From the NCBI GenBank assembly GCA_024279935.1, contig JAJRQZ010000181.1:1-64000 (forward strand): a stretch of 64,000 bases of DNA. Direction: 5' to 3'. How positions within the stretch are numbered: position 1 is the stretch's first letter; each line of letters opens with the position of its first letter. The notes below the pieces were generated by a model. It was not told the DNA's origin. It saw nothing but the letters and a program-made list of their open reading frames with translations, and did no database searches. The stretch comes from Bacteroidota bacterium. Lineage in GTDB: Bacteria; Bacteroidota; Bacteroidia; Bacteroidales; F082. This document shows positions 43,035-52,411 of the stretch, piece by piece. The position numbers were made by a program, and so were the translations under genes.

Positions 43035-45332
43035 TTATTTCGACTGATAATCAACGAAGTCGCGATACGATTTATAAAGGTTTACGATATGTAGCGTCAT
43101 TCCCCTCCACTCATCGAGAAGCTTAAGATAGAGAATTGAGTTTTTAGTCCCCACCTCTGCACTCTTTAATCGCTTAAGCTGTGATTTATTGATCTCCTTT
43201 AAGGACCCTAGTATTTCGGACTGTATCTCAAGGATTTTATCTTCATTGGCCTTTGATGGGTTTTCGATACTGATCTTGACCAGGTTGGACAAAGCATCAT
43301 ATTTTGTCCAAACGACCATTAATTCCTTAATCTGGAAATCGTGGAGCGGCTTATGATTGTTCGACACATGATCCAGGGCCGGCTTCACCATATATGTGGC
43401 ACTGTGGAGCATCTCCCTCAAATAATCCAGAACTTGAACGAAATTGAAGTCGTTCTCGTTGTCGTCTCTTAGTTTCTCAATTATCGAGCCAACGTTATCC
43501 TTGAGGTATTTTGTACGCGAGGATACAGCACCGATTTCTTTTTTGAGTTTTTTGAGCGCTTTCAAATCCTCTTTCTCAAGAGCCTTTATAAGTTTCTTAA
43601 GCTGGCTGTCCACTATTCCTATATTATCGGAAATCGTGCTTGCCGACCTTTCGATTATGGTATCTTCGGAAATATCCTCTATTGCATTTCCTTCGGTAAG
43701 CTTACGGGCTTCGTTCTTTTTATGTATCGAATGAGTGCGGTAAACAATAAAAACAGTTAACAAAATAAATGCAATTACCGCAACAAAACCGCCAAACTTA
43801 AGGATAGACACAAAAATAAATGCTACGGTAAATGCAGTTAGGGCGGTCAAAAACCAGCCGCCTACGACCGAGATAACGCCCGAGACCCGGTAAACAGCAC
43901 TTTCGCGCCCCCATGCCTTGTCACCGAAGGAGGTGCCCATGGCTACCATAAAAGTAACGTATGTTGTTGAAAGAGGCAATTTAAGCGAAGTCCCGAAGGC
44001 TATCAGCACACTAGCAACTACTAAGTTAACCGATGCCCTTATGAGGTCGAAGGCTGCCAAAGCATCTTTATCATGTTTATCCTCGGCAACAGGGTTAAAT
44101 TGCTTGTTAATACCATTCAGTATTGGTTTTGGGACAATATAACTAACAGCTTTTGAGATGCTCATAACGGTTCTGACGATAGCCCTTGAAGCAGCCGTTG
44201 GCGGGAATCTCTCATCACCATCGTCCTGCCGGCTTAAATCGATGGATGTCTTAACAACGGATTTTGCCTTTTTCGACACGAAAAGGGTTATAACCATTAT
44301 CAAACCAGCAAACAGCAAAAAGTATATTGGTGTCTGGACTTTCCCGCTCAGGGCGGTCATAAGAAGGTTATCGGGCGAAACGCTGGGGTTGATCATCCAT
44401 TCCTTAAACGAGGCCCAACCTGCAAGCGGCACACCTATAAAGTTTACCAGGTCGTTGCCCGCAAATGCCATGGCAAGCGAAAAAGTCCCGACCAGGACAA
44501 CCAGGCGCAAGATATTCGTTTTAAACATGGCATTCATCATCTGCAGCAAAACAGTCCACCCGACAAAGCTCACCAAAAGAATAAGAACGGTATTCGCTAC
44601 AAACCAATCCTTGACATCGTGAGTCATAAAGGTCGCGCTTTTCGCACCTTTTATAAAAATGAAATATGTAATAATGGTGAATGCTATGCCGCCCCAGATC
44701 GCCCCAAAATACTTAACCCTTACTTTATAGTTGAATGTAAAAACAATACGGGCCAAATACTGAACAATTGCCCCTGCGCTAAAAGCAACTAGCACCGACA
44801 AAAATATTCCGCTTATAATAGCAAGTGCCTTTGATGTATTAATAAAGCTAGCAACATTTAAGCTTGAGCCCAGGTCTTTAAGCATATTGTTGTCCACAAG
44901 GTATTGTTTAATAGGCAATAAAGACTCAGGAGACCCGAACACAAGCTTAATAGTTGCCATTCCAACCGCTGCGCCCAGAAGTTCGAAAACAATCGAAACC
45001 GTAGTTGATGTGGGCATTCCAATTGTGTTGAAGCCATCAAGAAGCAATACATCGGTAATCATAACCGCCAGGAAAATGATCATTATCTCGTCAAAATAAA
45101 ACATGGAGGGGTTAAAAATCCCTTTTCTTGCAACCTCCATCATCCCGCTGGAAAAAACAGCCCCGAACAAAACCCCCAAGGAGGCAATTATCATAATCGT
45201 CCTGAAAGACGCTACTTTAGAGCCAATAGCAGAATTAAGGAAGTTCACCGCATCGTTGCTCACCCCGACAATCAAATCGGAAATCGCGAACAAGAATAGG
45301 ATTAGTACAATTGCTAAATAGATTGTTTCCAT
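43035..45332 (-). CDS. PiT-family inorganic phosphate transporter with C-terminal DUF47/PhoU-like domain
   Basis: 765 residues. The N-terminal PHO4-type permease has two halves with the family repeats: VGVSNDAVNFLNSAIGSKVA early, and FAGNDLVNFIGVPLAGW in the second half. GMPTSTTVSIVFELLGAAVG and LPLSTTYVTFMVAMGTSFGD follow. About ten to twelve membrane helices are visible up to residue 530. The last 230 residues are soluble and helical (DNIGVVDSQLKKL-like stretches, DYLREMLHSATYMVKPALDH), resembling the PhoU-like DUF47 accessory protein that is normally a separate gene. The fused partner may regulate transport. A TACTTTTG box lies 50 bases upstream on this strand. Confidence 0.92.
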   Translation of the reverse strand: METIYLAIVLILFLFAISDLIVGVSNDAVNFLNSAIGSKVASFRTIMIIASLGVLFGAVFSSGMMEVARKGIFNPSMFYFDEIMIIFLAVMITDVLLLDGFNTIGMPTSTTVSIVFELLGAAVGMATIKLVFGSPESLLPIKQYLVDNNMLKDLGSSLNVASFINTSKALAIISGIFLSVLVAFSAGAIVQYLARIVFTFNYKVRVKYFGAIWGGIAFTIITYFIFIKGAKSATFMTHDVKDWFVANTVLILLVSFVGWTVLLQMMNAMFKTNILRLVVLVGTFSLAMAFAGNDLVNFIGVPLAGWASFKEWMINPSVSPDNLLMTALSGKVQTPIYFLLFAGLIMVITLFVSKKAKSVVKTSIDLSRQDDGDERFPPTAASRAIVRTVMSISKAVSYIVPKPILNGINKQFNPVAEDKHDKDALAAFDLIRASVNLVVASVLIAFGTSLKLPLSTTYVTFMVAMGTSFGDKAWGRESAVYRVSGVISVVGGWFLTALTAFTVAFIFVSILKFGGFVAVIAFILLTVFIVYRTHSIHKKNEARKLTEGNAIEDISEDTIIERSASTISDNIGIVDSQLKKLIKALEKEDLKALKKLKKEIGAVSSRTKYLKDNVGSIIEKLRDDNENDFNFVQVLDYLREMLHSATYMVKPALDHVSNNHKPLHDFQIKELMVVWTKYDALSNLVKISIENPSKANEDKILEIQSEILGSLKEINKSQLKRLKSAEVGTKNSILYLKLLDEWRGMTLHIVNLYKSYRDFVDYQSK

Positions 45333-45382
45333 TACTTAATTAAATTTGATTTCTATTTTCTTTTTTTAATTTAATTGCAAAT

Positions 45383-45390
45383 CAAAAGTA
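45383..45390 (-). promoter_or_regulatory. -7 box of the phosphate transporter gene
   Basis: TACTTTTG on the minus strand, 50 bases before the ATG at 45332. Confidence 0.5.
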
Positions 45391-45430
45391 TTAAGCTATT
45401 TCCTATGTTAAGAAAATGTTAAGTATTTAA

Positions 45431-47563
45431 TTACTTATCAAACACCGGCTCCATGCCCAGGTTGAACATAATAAACGAATACATATCGGCGGTTTCCTCA
45501 ATCTGTTTTGCCGTAGGCTTACCGGCTCCGTGCCCGGCACGGGTTTCAACCCGTACCAAAACAGGGTTTTTACCACCATCGTTTTCCTGTAAAGTCGCGA
45601 TGAACTTAAAAGTATGGGCCGGCACCACCCTATCGTCGTGATCGGCCGTAATTGCAAGGGTAGCAGGATATTCCACGCCTTTTTTAATATTGTGCAGAGG
45701 TGAGTAGGAATAAAGGTAACTGAACATTTCCTCGCTGTCGTCGCTACGCCCGTAATCGGAAGCCCAAGCCCAGCCAATGGTAAAATTATGATAGCGGAGC
45801 ATATCCATTACCCCTACCATCGGTATCGCAACTTTGAACATATCAGGGTGCTGGGTCATGCACGCGCCTATCAGCAAACCACCGTTCGACCCACCAGCGA
45901 TTGCCAGCTTATCTTCATATGTATATTTTTCCTCGAACAGATATTTGGCCGCATAGATGAAGTCGTCGAAAACATTTTGTTTTTTCAGCTTAGTTCCTGC
46001 TTCGTGCCATTCCTCGCCATATTCCCCGCCACCTCTCAGGTTTGCCATGGCATAAACGCCACCTTGTTCAAGGAACGCCAGCCTGCTGATACTGAAACTT
46101 GGCGTCAAGCTAATATTGAAACCGCCATAAGCATAAAGCAATGTCGGGTTTTTCCCATCCAATTCCAATCCCTTTTTATGAACAATGAACATGGGAATTT
46201 TAGTCCCGTCCTTGCTTTTATAAAAAGCCTGCTTCGTCTCATAATCCCCGGGATTGAAATCAACATCTGGTTTTTTATAGAGGCTGGAGGTGTTGGTTTC
46301 AAGGTTGTACTTATAAACATTTGAGGGATAGGTAAATGACGTAAAACCATAATAGGCGATATCTTCATCTTTTTCTCCGTTAAACCCGCTTAAAGTTCCA
46401 ATTGACGGAAGAACAAGCTCATTCAAGAAATTTCCTTCCAGGTCGTAGAAATACGCCTTGCTGCTGGCATCTTTCAGGTATTGGACGAAAAGCTTTCCCC
46501 CGACTATTCCGGCAGCTTGCAGAACATCATCTTTTTCGGGCACAAGATCCTGCCAACCGGAGCTGTCGGGATTATCAAAATCCACAAGGATCAGCTTTCC
46601 TTTGGGCGCCTCAAGATTCGTGTTTATAATCAATTGATCGCCAATGTTGTCAACAACATTATACTCGTTGTCGAATCCTTTGGATATCAACTTAAACTCA
46701 AGCTTATCAATATCGTTTATCTTTGCAGCATAAAGCGAGTTCCCGCTTGTGCTTTCCGATTCCGATATCATTAGAAATGATTTATCTTCCGTTAAATAGG
46801 CATAAAAATTCCTTAAGGGATGTTTGTCGTCGTTAAATATCAGTATATCGCTTTCTTGATCCGTTCCGAGTTTATGATAGAACACTTTATGAAACTTGTT
46901 TTGGCCCGAAAGCACATCATCTTTATCGGGAGCGTCGTATGCCGAATAGAAGAAGCCGTCCTTCCACCATGATATGCCTGAGAATTTAACCCACTTGATA
47001 TGGTCGGGAAGCATTTTGCGCCCCTCGATTTTCATCACATAAATCTCATTCCAGTCGGAGCCGCCGCTGGCAGTTGAGTAAGCCATATATTTACCATCCT
47101 TTGAAATCCCCATACCCGCGAGCGCGATCGTACCATCCTCGGCCAGGGTATTCGGGTCGAGCAGGACTTCTGCTTCCTCATCAATGTCAGGGGTTATATA
47201 AAGCACGCTTTGGTTTTGCACCCCATCATTCTTATAAAAGAAATAATTATCGCCCTTTTTGAAAGGTACCCCATATTTTGGATAGTTCCATATCTTTTTT
47301 AAACGTTCCTCAAGCTGCTGACGAAAGGGGATTTTGCTCAAATAATCGAAGGTGATCTTATTTTCTGCTTTGACCCATTCGGCCGTTTCAGCTGAATTGT
47401 CGTCTTCGAGCCATCGATAAGGATCGGCGACCTGATGGCCGAAATATGTATCAACCGTATCGACTTTCCTTGCCTGCGGGTAATTGTAATGATTTATATT
47501 TTGAATACAACTCGTCATAAAAGTTGAAATTGCAAAACCGAAAAGAAATAATTTTACTTTCAT
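45431..47563 (-). CDS. Prolyl oligopeptidase (S9A), predicted lipoprotein
   Basis: 710 residues. The enzyme cleaves short peptides after proline. The signal sequence ends in a lipobox (MTSC at about residue 19), so it acts outside the cytoplasm. The N-terminal part starts YFGHQVADPYRWLEDDNSAE, the family hallmark, and forms the beta-propeller lid. The C-terminal alpha/beta-hydrolase has the serine in AIAGGSNGGLLIGA, the aspartate in ITADHDDRVVPAH and the histidine in ETRAGHGAGKPT, so the catalytic triad is complete. No adjacent peptide transporter is seen. The gene appears monocistronic. Confidence 0.94.
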   Translation of the reverse strand: MKVKLFLFGFAISTFMTSCIQNINHYNYPQARKVDTVDTYFGHQVADPYRWLEDDNSAETAEWVKAENKITFDYLSKIPFRQQLEERLKKIWNYPKYGVPFKKGDNYFFYKNDGVQNQSVLYITPDIDEEAEVLLDPNTLAEDGTIALAGMGISKDGKYMAYSTASGGSDWNEIYVMKIEGRKMLPDHIKWVKFSGISWWKDGFFYSAYDAPDKDDVLSGQNKFHKVFYHKLGTDQESDILIFNDDKHPLRNFYAYLTEDKSFLMISESESTSGNSLYAAKINDIDKLEFKLISKGFDNEYNVVDNIGDQLIINTNLEAPKGKLILVDFDNPDSSGWQDLVPEKDDVLQAAGIVGGKLFVQYLKDASSKAYFYDLEGNFLNELVLPSIGTLSGFNGEKDEDIAYYGFTSFTYPSNVYKYNLETNTSSLYKKPDVDFNPGDYETKQAFYKSKDGTKIPMFIVHKKGLELDGKNPTLLYAYGGFNISLTPSFSISRLAFLEQGGVYAMANLRGGGEYGEEWHEAGTKLKKQNVFDDFIYAAKYLFEEKYTYEDKLAIAGGSNGGLLIGACMTQHPDMFKVAIPMVGVMDMLRYHNFTIGWAWASDYGRSDDSEEMFSYLYSYSPLHNIKKGVEYPATLAITADHDDRVVPAHTFKFIATLQENDGGKNPVLVRVETRAGHGAGKPTAKQIEETADMYSFIMFNLGMEPVFDK

Positions 47564-47608
47564 AATATTGATTTTAATTTGATTTGGTATTTATTTTCGT
47601 CAGAAATC

Positions 47609-48958
47609 CTATTCGTCGATTTTTTTATGCTTCACTACGGCCTTAGTCTTCCACCTCCCGGTATTATAATATAGGAAAGAGAACAATGCCCCTATAAACC
47701 AGGCAATTGGTATTCCCCACAAGATGCCCATATAGCCAAATTTGATGGAAAGGTAATAGGAGGCCGGAATACGAACCACCCAAAGTGCCAAAATAGTTAT
47801 GAACATCGGCACAAGGGTATCGCCGGCTCCGCGAAGGACACCCGTAAAGACAAACATAGTTGTAAATATCACGTAAAAGCCGCTAACGACATATATATAT
47901 TGCACCCCTATTTCTATCACTTCGCGATCGTTGGTAAAAACGCCAATAAGAGGTCTTGCAAATAACAAGGCTAACACACTGACAGTTACCGAGATGATAT
48001 TGGTCATCACCAGAGTGGCGTTTAAGCCCCTACCAATGCGGTGATATTTATTTGCCCCGATATTCTGCCCTACGAAAGTGGAAATAGCAGCGGAGAAATT
48101 CATTGCAGGCATAGCCGCAAACATATCAATGCGCATTGCCACGCTATATGCAGCAATAGTTGACGTGCCGAACTGATTAACAATTTTGTAAAGAGCAAGG
48201 AAGCCCACTGACACAAATGTTTGCTGAAAACCGGTAGGAAGCCCTATTTTAAGGCTCTTGGAAAATATTTTACGGTCGAACTTCATCTTCAAGGGTGAGA
48301 TATCGATGAACTTATGATATTTGTTCAAATACCACATAATACTTATAAATGCTCCTGCTTGCGCAATAACTGTAGCGGTCGCGACACCTTTAATCCCAAA
48401 TTTAAGAACGACGACAAAAAATATATCGAGAACGATATTGACTATTGTTGAGATAAGCAGGAAATATAATGGGGTTTTCGAATCGCCAAGGCCCCTTAAT
48501 ATGGCACTCGTGCCTTGGAAACCAAAAAAGAAAACAAATCCGATCGCATAAATATTAAAGTATTCAACGGCCGGCTTAATCACTTCTTCGGGCAAGCTTA
48601 TCAGCCGGAAAATATAAGTACTCCCATAGATTCCTATGAGCGTGAGTGATAAGGCCGCAAAAAACATAAAAATGTATAGGGTGTCGATTGCCTTTTTCAC
48701 ATTTTCCATTTGTTTGGCGCCGAAATACTGCGAAATTATAACTGTTGACCCGATAGCAATACCTACGACGAATGATATTAACGCGAAAATCAAGGGGAAG
48801 TTGGCACCAACGGCAGCAAGTGCCTCTTTGCCAAGGACCTTGCCAATAATAATACTGTCAACCACATTATAGAGTTGCTGAAATACATTTCCCAAGAGCA
48901 TGGGAAGTGCAAAACGCAGTATAAGCCTACCCTCTTTTCCTTCTGTCAGGTCCTTCAA
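47609..48958 (-). CDS. MATE-family efflux transporter
   Basis: 449 residues with twelve predicted helices in two similar halves. The first half begins LTEGKEGRLILRFALPMLLG and contains NVVDSIIIGKVLGKEALAAV. The second half contains the matching GTSTIAAYSVAMRIDMFAAM and the helix pattern ISTFVGQNIGANKYHRIGRG. Both are MatE signatures. These proteins export drugs or metabolites in exchange for sodium ions or protons. The NorM-like arrangement is typical and the substrate is unknown. It lies after tatA on the same strand with a 56-base gap. Confidence 0.93.
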   Translation of the reverse strand: MKDLTEGKEGRLILRFALPMLLGNVFQQLYNVVDSIIIGKVLGKEALAAVGANFPLIFALISFVVGIAIGSTVIISQYFGAKQMENVKKAIDTLYIFMFFAALSLTLIGIYGSTYIFRLISLPEEVIKPAVEYFNIYAIGFVFFFGFQGTSAILRGLGDSKTPLYFLLISTIVNIVLDIFFVVVLKFGIKGVATATVIAQAGAFISIMWYLNKYHKFIDISPLKMKFDRKIFSKSLKIGLPTGFQQTFVSVGFLALYKIVNQFGTSTIAAYSVAMRIDMFAAMPAMNFSAAISTFVGQNIGANKYHRIGRGLNATLVMTNIISVTVSVLALLFARPLIGVFTNDREVIEIGVQYIYVVSGFYVIFTTMFVFTGVLRGAGDTLVPMFITILALWVVRIPASYYLSIKFGYMGILWGIPIAWFIGALFSFLYYNTGRWKTKAVVKHKKIDE

Positions 48959-49014
48959 ATCATATCTCCTATTCCTCTACATAATACTATCGGGGCTTGT
49001 TTTTAATGAAGAGG

Positions 49015-49287
49015 TTATTTCCCCTTTGGTTTAAGGGGGTTCTTAACATCGATCATTTTCCGGGGATCCAGCTTTTCCGCATCTTTCTTAAGGTCGTTGA
49101 CCTCGGATGCCACATCTTTAATGTCCTTTACTAAATCACTGTCCTCGGTTGCCGTTTTAACCTCACGGATTCCTTTCCCCAAGCCTTTTGCCAATTCCGG
49201 TATTTTCTTTCCGCCAAAAAGCAGAAGAATGACCACCACTATAACTATAATCTCCGGCCCGCCAAGCCATCCTGCATACTGTATCAT
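49015..49287 (-). CDS. tatA: Twin-arginine translocase subunit TatA/TatE
   Basis: 90 residues. A single membrane helix (PEIIVIVVVILLLFGGKKIP) is followed by the amphipathic helix ELAKGLGKGIREVKTAT and a charged, disordered tail ending PLKPKGK. The GPEIIVI and FGGKKIPELAKGLG elements are diagnostic. TatA multimers form the pore for export of folded proteins. tatC is not adjacent and must lie elsewhere. Confidence 0.94.
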   Translation of the reverse strand: MIQYAGWLGGPEIIVIVVVILLLFGGKKIPELAKGLGKGIREVKTATEDSDLVKDIKDVASEVNDLKKDAEKLDPRKMIDVKNPLKPKGK

Positions 49288-49389
49288 AATATTTTATTTT
49301 TTTGCGAAGATAATTATATATTAAATATCCGTAATGGATATTTAATCGGATTTCTCAACAATTTATGTTGGTTTGCCAGAAGCCCATAC

Positions 49390-50100
49390 TCAAACAATTT
49401 CCATATCATTTTCACTCAACAACCTCATCCCCTGATATTTTCGTAAAAGCTGCGCTATTGTCAGCACATCCTTTACACAGTATTTGGCAATACGTTCCAA
49501 ATCGTTCTCAACCCAATAAACATTTCCTACCATGCTTCCGTCTATATCATCCTTGGGCGTAGGGATATCAAATATGGCAGCAAGCAGTTCCAAGGAAGTA
49601 TAATGTTTGTAATCGCCGAATTTCCAAAGCTCCATAGTGTCGAGATGCCGAACCTCCCATGGTTTTTTCCCGGCCAGGTTCAGGATATCGGGTAACTTTA
49701 TCATATTGACCAACATCCGGCGGGCGATGTACGGAAAGTCGAACTCCTTGCCGTTGTGGGCGCACAACAAGTTATGGGGAGCATCAAAATGCTTGTTAAG
49801 CATTTCGGCAAACTCCTCAAGCAGTATTTTTTCGTCATCGCCATAAAAAGATTTCAAGCGGAATTCTTTTCCGTTCATAAAACCGCACGAAATGCAAACA
49901 ATTTTTCCGAACTCGGCATAAATTCCGGCTCTGTCATATAGGGTGTCAGCAGTCTCCTCCGGCGAGCTCCTTCTTAACTGCTCTGCCTTTTTCTCCCAGA
50001 GTTTTTTCATCCTTTCCGGAAGCTCGTTGAAACCGGGATATCCCGGTACTGTTTCTATGTCGAGAAATAAAACATTCTCAAGTTTGAGGTCTTTTAGCAT
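49390..50100 (-). CDS. PolB-like 3'-5' exonuclease domain protein
   Basis: About 236 residues. The DEDD exonuclease motifs are visible: ExoI in NVLFLDIETVPGYPGF, ExoII in LCAHNGKEFDFPYIARR and ExoIII-like YCVKDVLTIAQL near the end. This is the pattern of predicted 3'-5' exonucleases related to the DNA polymerase B proofreading domain. I chose the ATG at 50100, because an upstream in-frame codon at 50151 lies next to the divergent gene and adds no family sequence. Substrate and role (DNA repair or RNA processing) are unknown. Confidence 0.85.
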   Translation of the reverse strand: MLKDLKLENVLFLDIETVPGYPGFNELPERMKKLWEKKAEQLRRSSPEETADTLYDRAGIYAEFGKIVCISCGFMNGKEFRLKSFYGDDEKILLEEFAEMLNKHFDAPHNLLCAHNGKEFDFPYIARRMLVNMIKLPDILNLAGKKPWEVRHLDTMELWKFGDYKHYTSLELLAAIFDIPTPKDDIDGSMVGNVYWVENDLERIAKYCVKDVLTIAQLLRKYQGMRLLSENDMEIV

Positions 50101-50128
50101 AGTTTCGCTTTTAAAGCGGAAAGATAAG

Positions 50129-50136
50129 TAATTTTG
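50129..50136 (+). promoter_or_regulatory. -7 box of the mnmD-like gene
   Basis: TAATTTTG, 24 bases before the TTG start at 50161. It supports that non-ATG start. Confidence 0.5.
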
Positions 50137-50160
50137 CAATAAATAAAACACTTTCTAATT

Positions 50161-50826
50161 TTGGTTGACACGCTTATTACGGAAGATAGCTCAAGCACCT
50201 TTTTCAACAAAAGGTTCGGTGAGCATTATCATTCGACTTATGGCGCCATCAGGGAATCGAGGCATATTTTTATTGATGCAGGTTTAATGTTCATAAGCCA
50301 TGGCAGAAAAGAAATAAATATTCTGGAGATGGGTTTCGGCACCGGCCTAAATGCGTTATTGTCATGCAATTTTGCTTCGGCAAACAAAATCAGGACAAGC
50401 TATTTCGGACTTGAGGCATTCCCCATCGACATTAAAGATGCCAAGAAGCTCAATTTTCCTGAGATACTCGAAACAAATACGGATATATTTTTAAGGATGC
50501 ACGGCCCGGAAATGAAATATGAGGCCTCGGAACACTTTAGTTTCGAGAAACATATAGGCAAACTCGAAGATACGGCACTGACGGCAAACCATTTCGACCT
50601 TGTATTCTTTGATGCTTTCTCACCCGGCAGCCAGCCTGAGCTATGGACTGAAAACATTTTCCGTAAAATAAACAAATCGCTTAAAAAGGGAGCTATATTA
50701 ACAACTTATTCATGCAAGGGCCTGGTAAAAAGAAACTTGAGGTCGAGCGGTTTCAGCATTAAAAAACTTCCCGGCCCTCCGGGGAAAAGGGAGTTTTTAA
50801 GGGCAACGAAAATAGAGGAAGTCTAG
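50161..50826 (+). CDS. MnmD-like tRNA (mnm5s2U34) methyltransferase
   Basis: 221 residues. The SAM-binding loop is ILEMGFGTGLNALLS, and the active-site-like motif is FFDAFSPGSQPELW. The N-terminus is DGS-like (ITEDSSSTFFNKRFGEHYHS, then GAIRESRHIF), as in the stand-alone MnmD methyltransferases. The FAD-dependent half of fused MnmC is absent. MnmD methylates the wobble uridine side chain in certain tRNAs. The start is the TTG at 50161, because the next ATG would delete the conserved N-terminal segment. Confidence 0.85.
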   Translation: MVDTLITEDSSSTFFNKRFGEHYHSTYGAIRESRHIFIDAGLMFISHGRKEINILEMGFGTGLNALLSCNFASANKIRTSYFGLEAFPIDIKDAKKLNFPEILETNTDIFLRMHGPEMKYEASEHFSFEKHIGKLEDTALTANHFDLVFFDAFSPGSQPELWTENIFRKINKSLKKGAILTTYSCKGLVKRNLRSSGFSIKKLPGPPGKREFLRATKIEEV

Positions 50827-50828
50827 TT

Positions 50829-51098
50829 TTATCGGATTTGAAAACCCTTATAGCCTACCCCGTTGGCATATTGTTTTTGAACTTTATCAACCCTTGCCCA
50901 ATCAGGACCCTTTTCGCACCACAACACGAAAACCGTCAAATTTTCTTCATCGCCTTCAGCTTCAACATAAACACTGCCGTCGGTCATATTCCTAACGAAA
51001 CCATTTATGTTCAATTCGAGTGCTTTCTTTTGGGCGTAGAATCGAAACCCCACACCCTGGACCCTGCCGAATATTTTCAACATCACTGTTTTAGTCAT
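50829..51098 (-). CDS. Acylphosphatase
   Basis: 89 residues. Acylphosphatases hydrolyse carboxyl-phosphate bonds. The substrate-binding arginine lies in IFGRVQGVGFRFYAQKKA, and the catalytic asparagine in GFVRNMTDGSVYVEAEG. Both signatures and the length are typical. Its start codon shares a base with the stop of the unknown gene upstream on the same strand. The two are probably co-transcribed. Confidence 0.93.
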   Translation of the reverse strand: MTKTVMLKIFGRVQGVGFRFYAQKKALELNINGFVRNMTDGSVYVEAEGDEENLTVFVLWCEKGPDWARVDKVQKQYANGVGYKGFQIR

Positions 51099-51667
51099 CA
51101 GATAGTAAGCCTTTTAATCATTAAATTATTAATTTCCTCAAATAAGTTATCGGGCAAATAACTGCGCCAGCCGAAATCGTCGAACTCACCCCTGAATCCG
51201 ATATAATAATCGATATTAGCATCGGAAAACTCTTGAACAACGTGGTTTCTGAAATTTAGCCCAACTATCCAGCCATCGCCAACATTATCAAACCACTCCT
51301 CATAATAATCAGCCGTATCGGAGTGAAAGTTGAGAACATTCTCGCCAATCAGTATAAAATGCCTTATATCGTATAAAAACAATTCTTCGATCAAATTACG
51401 GTAGAGATACATTATATCGTTATAGATGGCATCGTTCCATTCTCCTATAAACTCAATTATGGCATACTTTTGATCGTAGCCGACATAAAGCAGCTTTAGG
51501 TATAGCGTTGCCGAGCCAAACTCATCCCATTGAGGATGTATATAATGATCGTAAACGGCTTTGCTTAAATAAAACTCGCTGTATTCCCTTCCATAAAAAG
51601 GGGATAATTTGTCTTCGGAGGCAACATAAAGCCCGCGCCAGTTATAATATGGTTCTAGTTCGTGCAT
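51098..51667 (-). CDS. Conserved hypothetical protein
   Basis: 189 residues with no recognised family or catalytic motif. It is unusually rich in Tyr, Phe, Asp and Glu, with segments such as YYNWRGLYVASEDKLSPFYG, KYAIIEFIGEWNDAIYNDIM and GDGWIVGLNFRNHVVQEF. Alternating helices and strands suggest a globular cytosolic alpha/beta fold. There is no signal peptide or membrane helix. The overlap with the acylphosphatase start suggests a shared message. Confidence 0.75.
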   Translation of the reverse strand: MHELEPYYNWRGLYVASEDKLSPFYGREYSEFYLSKAVYDHYIHPQWDEFGSATLYLKLLYVGYDQKYAIIEFIGEWNDAIYNDIMYLYRNLIEELFLYDIRHFILIGENVLNFHSDTADYYEEWFDNVGDGWIVGLNFRNHVVQEFSDANIDYYIGFRGEFDDFGWRSYLPDNLFEEINNLMIKRLTI

Positions 51668-51695
51668 TTAGCGGAAAGTTAAGGGAGAACAATGA

Positions 51696-52070
51696 TCAAA
51701 TAAGTTTAAACAGATAGAAACCGCTGAACACCAGCACAATACCCAGAATATTCGACGAAAGCAAATACATCATCATCATTTTTATCTCGCCGTCGCGATA
51801 TAGGCTTAGCACATCGAAAGTCAATGTGGAAAAAGTTGTAAAGCTCCCGAGTATCCCAATCAGCAAAAACGTCCGTATGGCCGGCGAAACATAAAGCCTG
51901 TCGAAAAAACCCCATAAAAAGCCGATCGCAAAGGCACCTGCGAGGTTCACGAACAGCGAAGCCCAGGGGAAAACCCCCTCATAGTATCTTCCTACCAATA
52001 AAAACACCAGATATCTGGCTACGGCTCCAATGCTTCCACCGAAAGCCACTACCATTAACTTATAAATCAT
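51696..52070 (-). CDS. crcB: Fluoride channel CrcB/Fluc
   Basis: 124 residues with four membrane helices. The Fluc signatures are GGSIGAVARYLVFLLVG at the start and LIGILGSFTTFSTLTFDV in the third helix. These include the phenylalanine and threonine/serine residues that line the fluoride pores. Fluc is a dual-topology dimer that exports fluoride. No fluoride riboswitch sequence is visible upstream. The start overlaps the stop of the DUF493-like gene by four bases, implying co-expression. Confidence 0.94.
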   Translation of the reverse strand: MIYKLMVVAFGGSIGAVARYLVFLLVGRYYEGVFPWASLFVNLAGAFAIGFLWGFFDRLYVSPAIRTFLLIGILGSFTTFSTLTFDVLSLYRDGEIKMMMMYLLSSNILGIVLVFSGFYLFKLI

Positions 52071-52384
52071 AATGCAAATTTTAAACCTTCAACAGTTTTG
52101 AGATACTCATAAAAATCGCGCATGATATGCTTGTCCACAATGGTTATAGTATAAGTAAAGCTCACATAAGTTCCTTTCGAGGAAATTTTCTTGTCATGAT
52201 AAACGTATTCGATATCGAATTTCACAAAAGCATCAACAAGTGCTTGCTTGTTCAGGTCATCGGCAATGTAGCCGTCCATCATCGCTTTAAAGTTGAATTT
52301 TACAGGATAGTTTATCTCCTCCTTGTTAAAATCCCTTGCCCCGTTCAATTTTCCGTTTGCTCTTATTTTTCCTTTTAAACTCAC
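52067..52384 (-). CDS. DUF493-like (YbeD) small protein
   Basis: 105 residues. The C-terminal 40 residues match the ACT-like DUF493 pattern: KISSKGTYVSFTYTITI, followed by DFYEYLKTVEGLKFAL. The family includes YbeD of E. coli, whose role is unclear. It lies in a tight pair with crcB, overlapping by four bases. That pairing may be incidental. Confidence 0.75.
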   Translation of the reverse strand: MSLKGKIRANGKLNGARDFNKEEINYPVKFNFKAMMDGYIADDLNKQALVDAFVKFDIEYVYHDKKISSKGTYVSFTYTITIVDKHIMRDFYEYLKTVEGLKFAL

Positions 52385-52411
52385 TATTCAGTATTTTACT
52401 TCTTAATTCAA

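Noticed and set aside
44158-44622. 154-codon plus-strand ORF opposite the phosphate transporter gene
   Set aside because: It is antisense to conserved permease helices and has no start context or family pattern.
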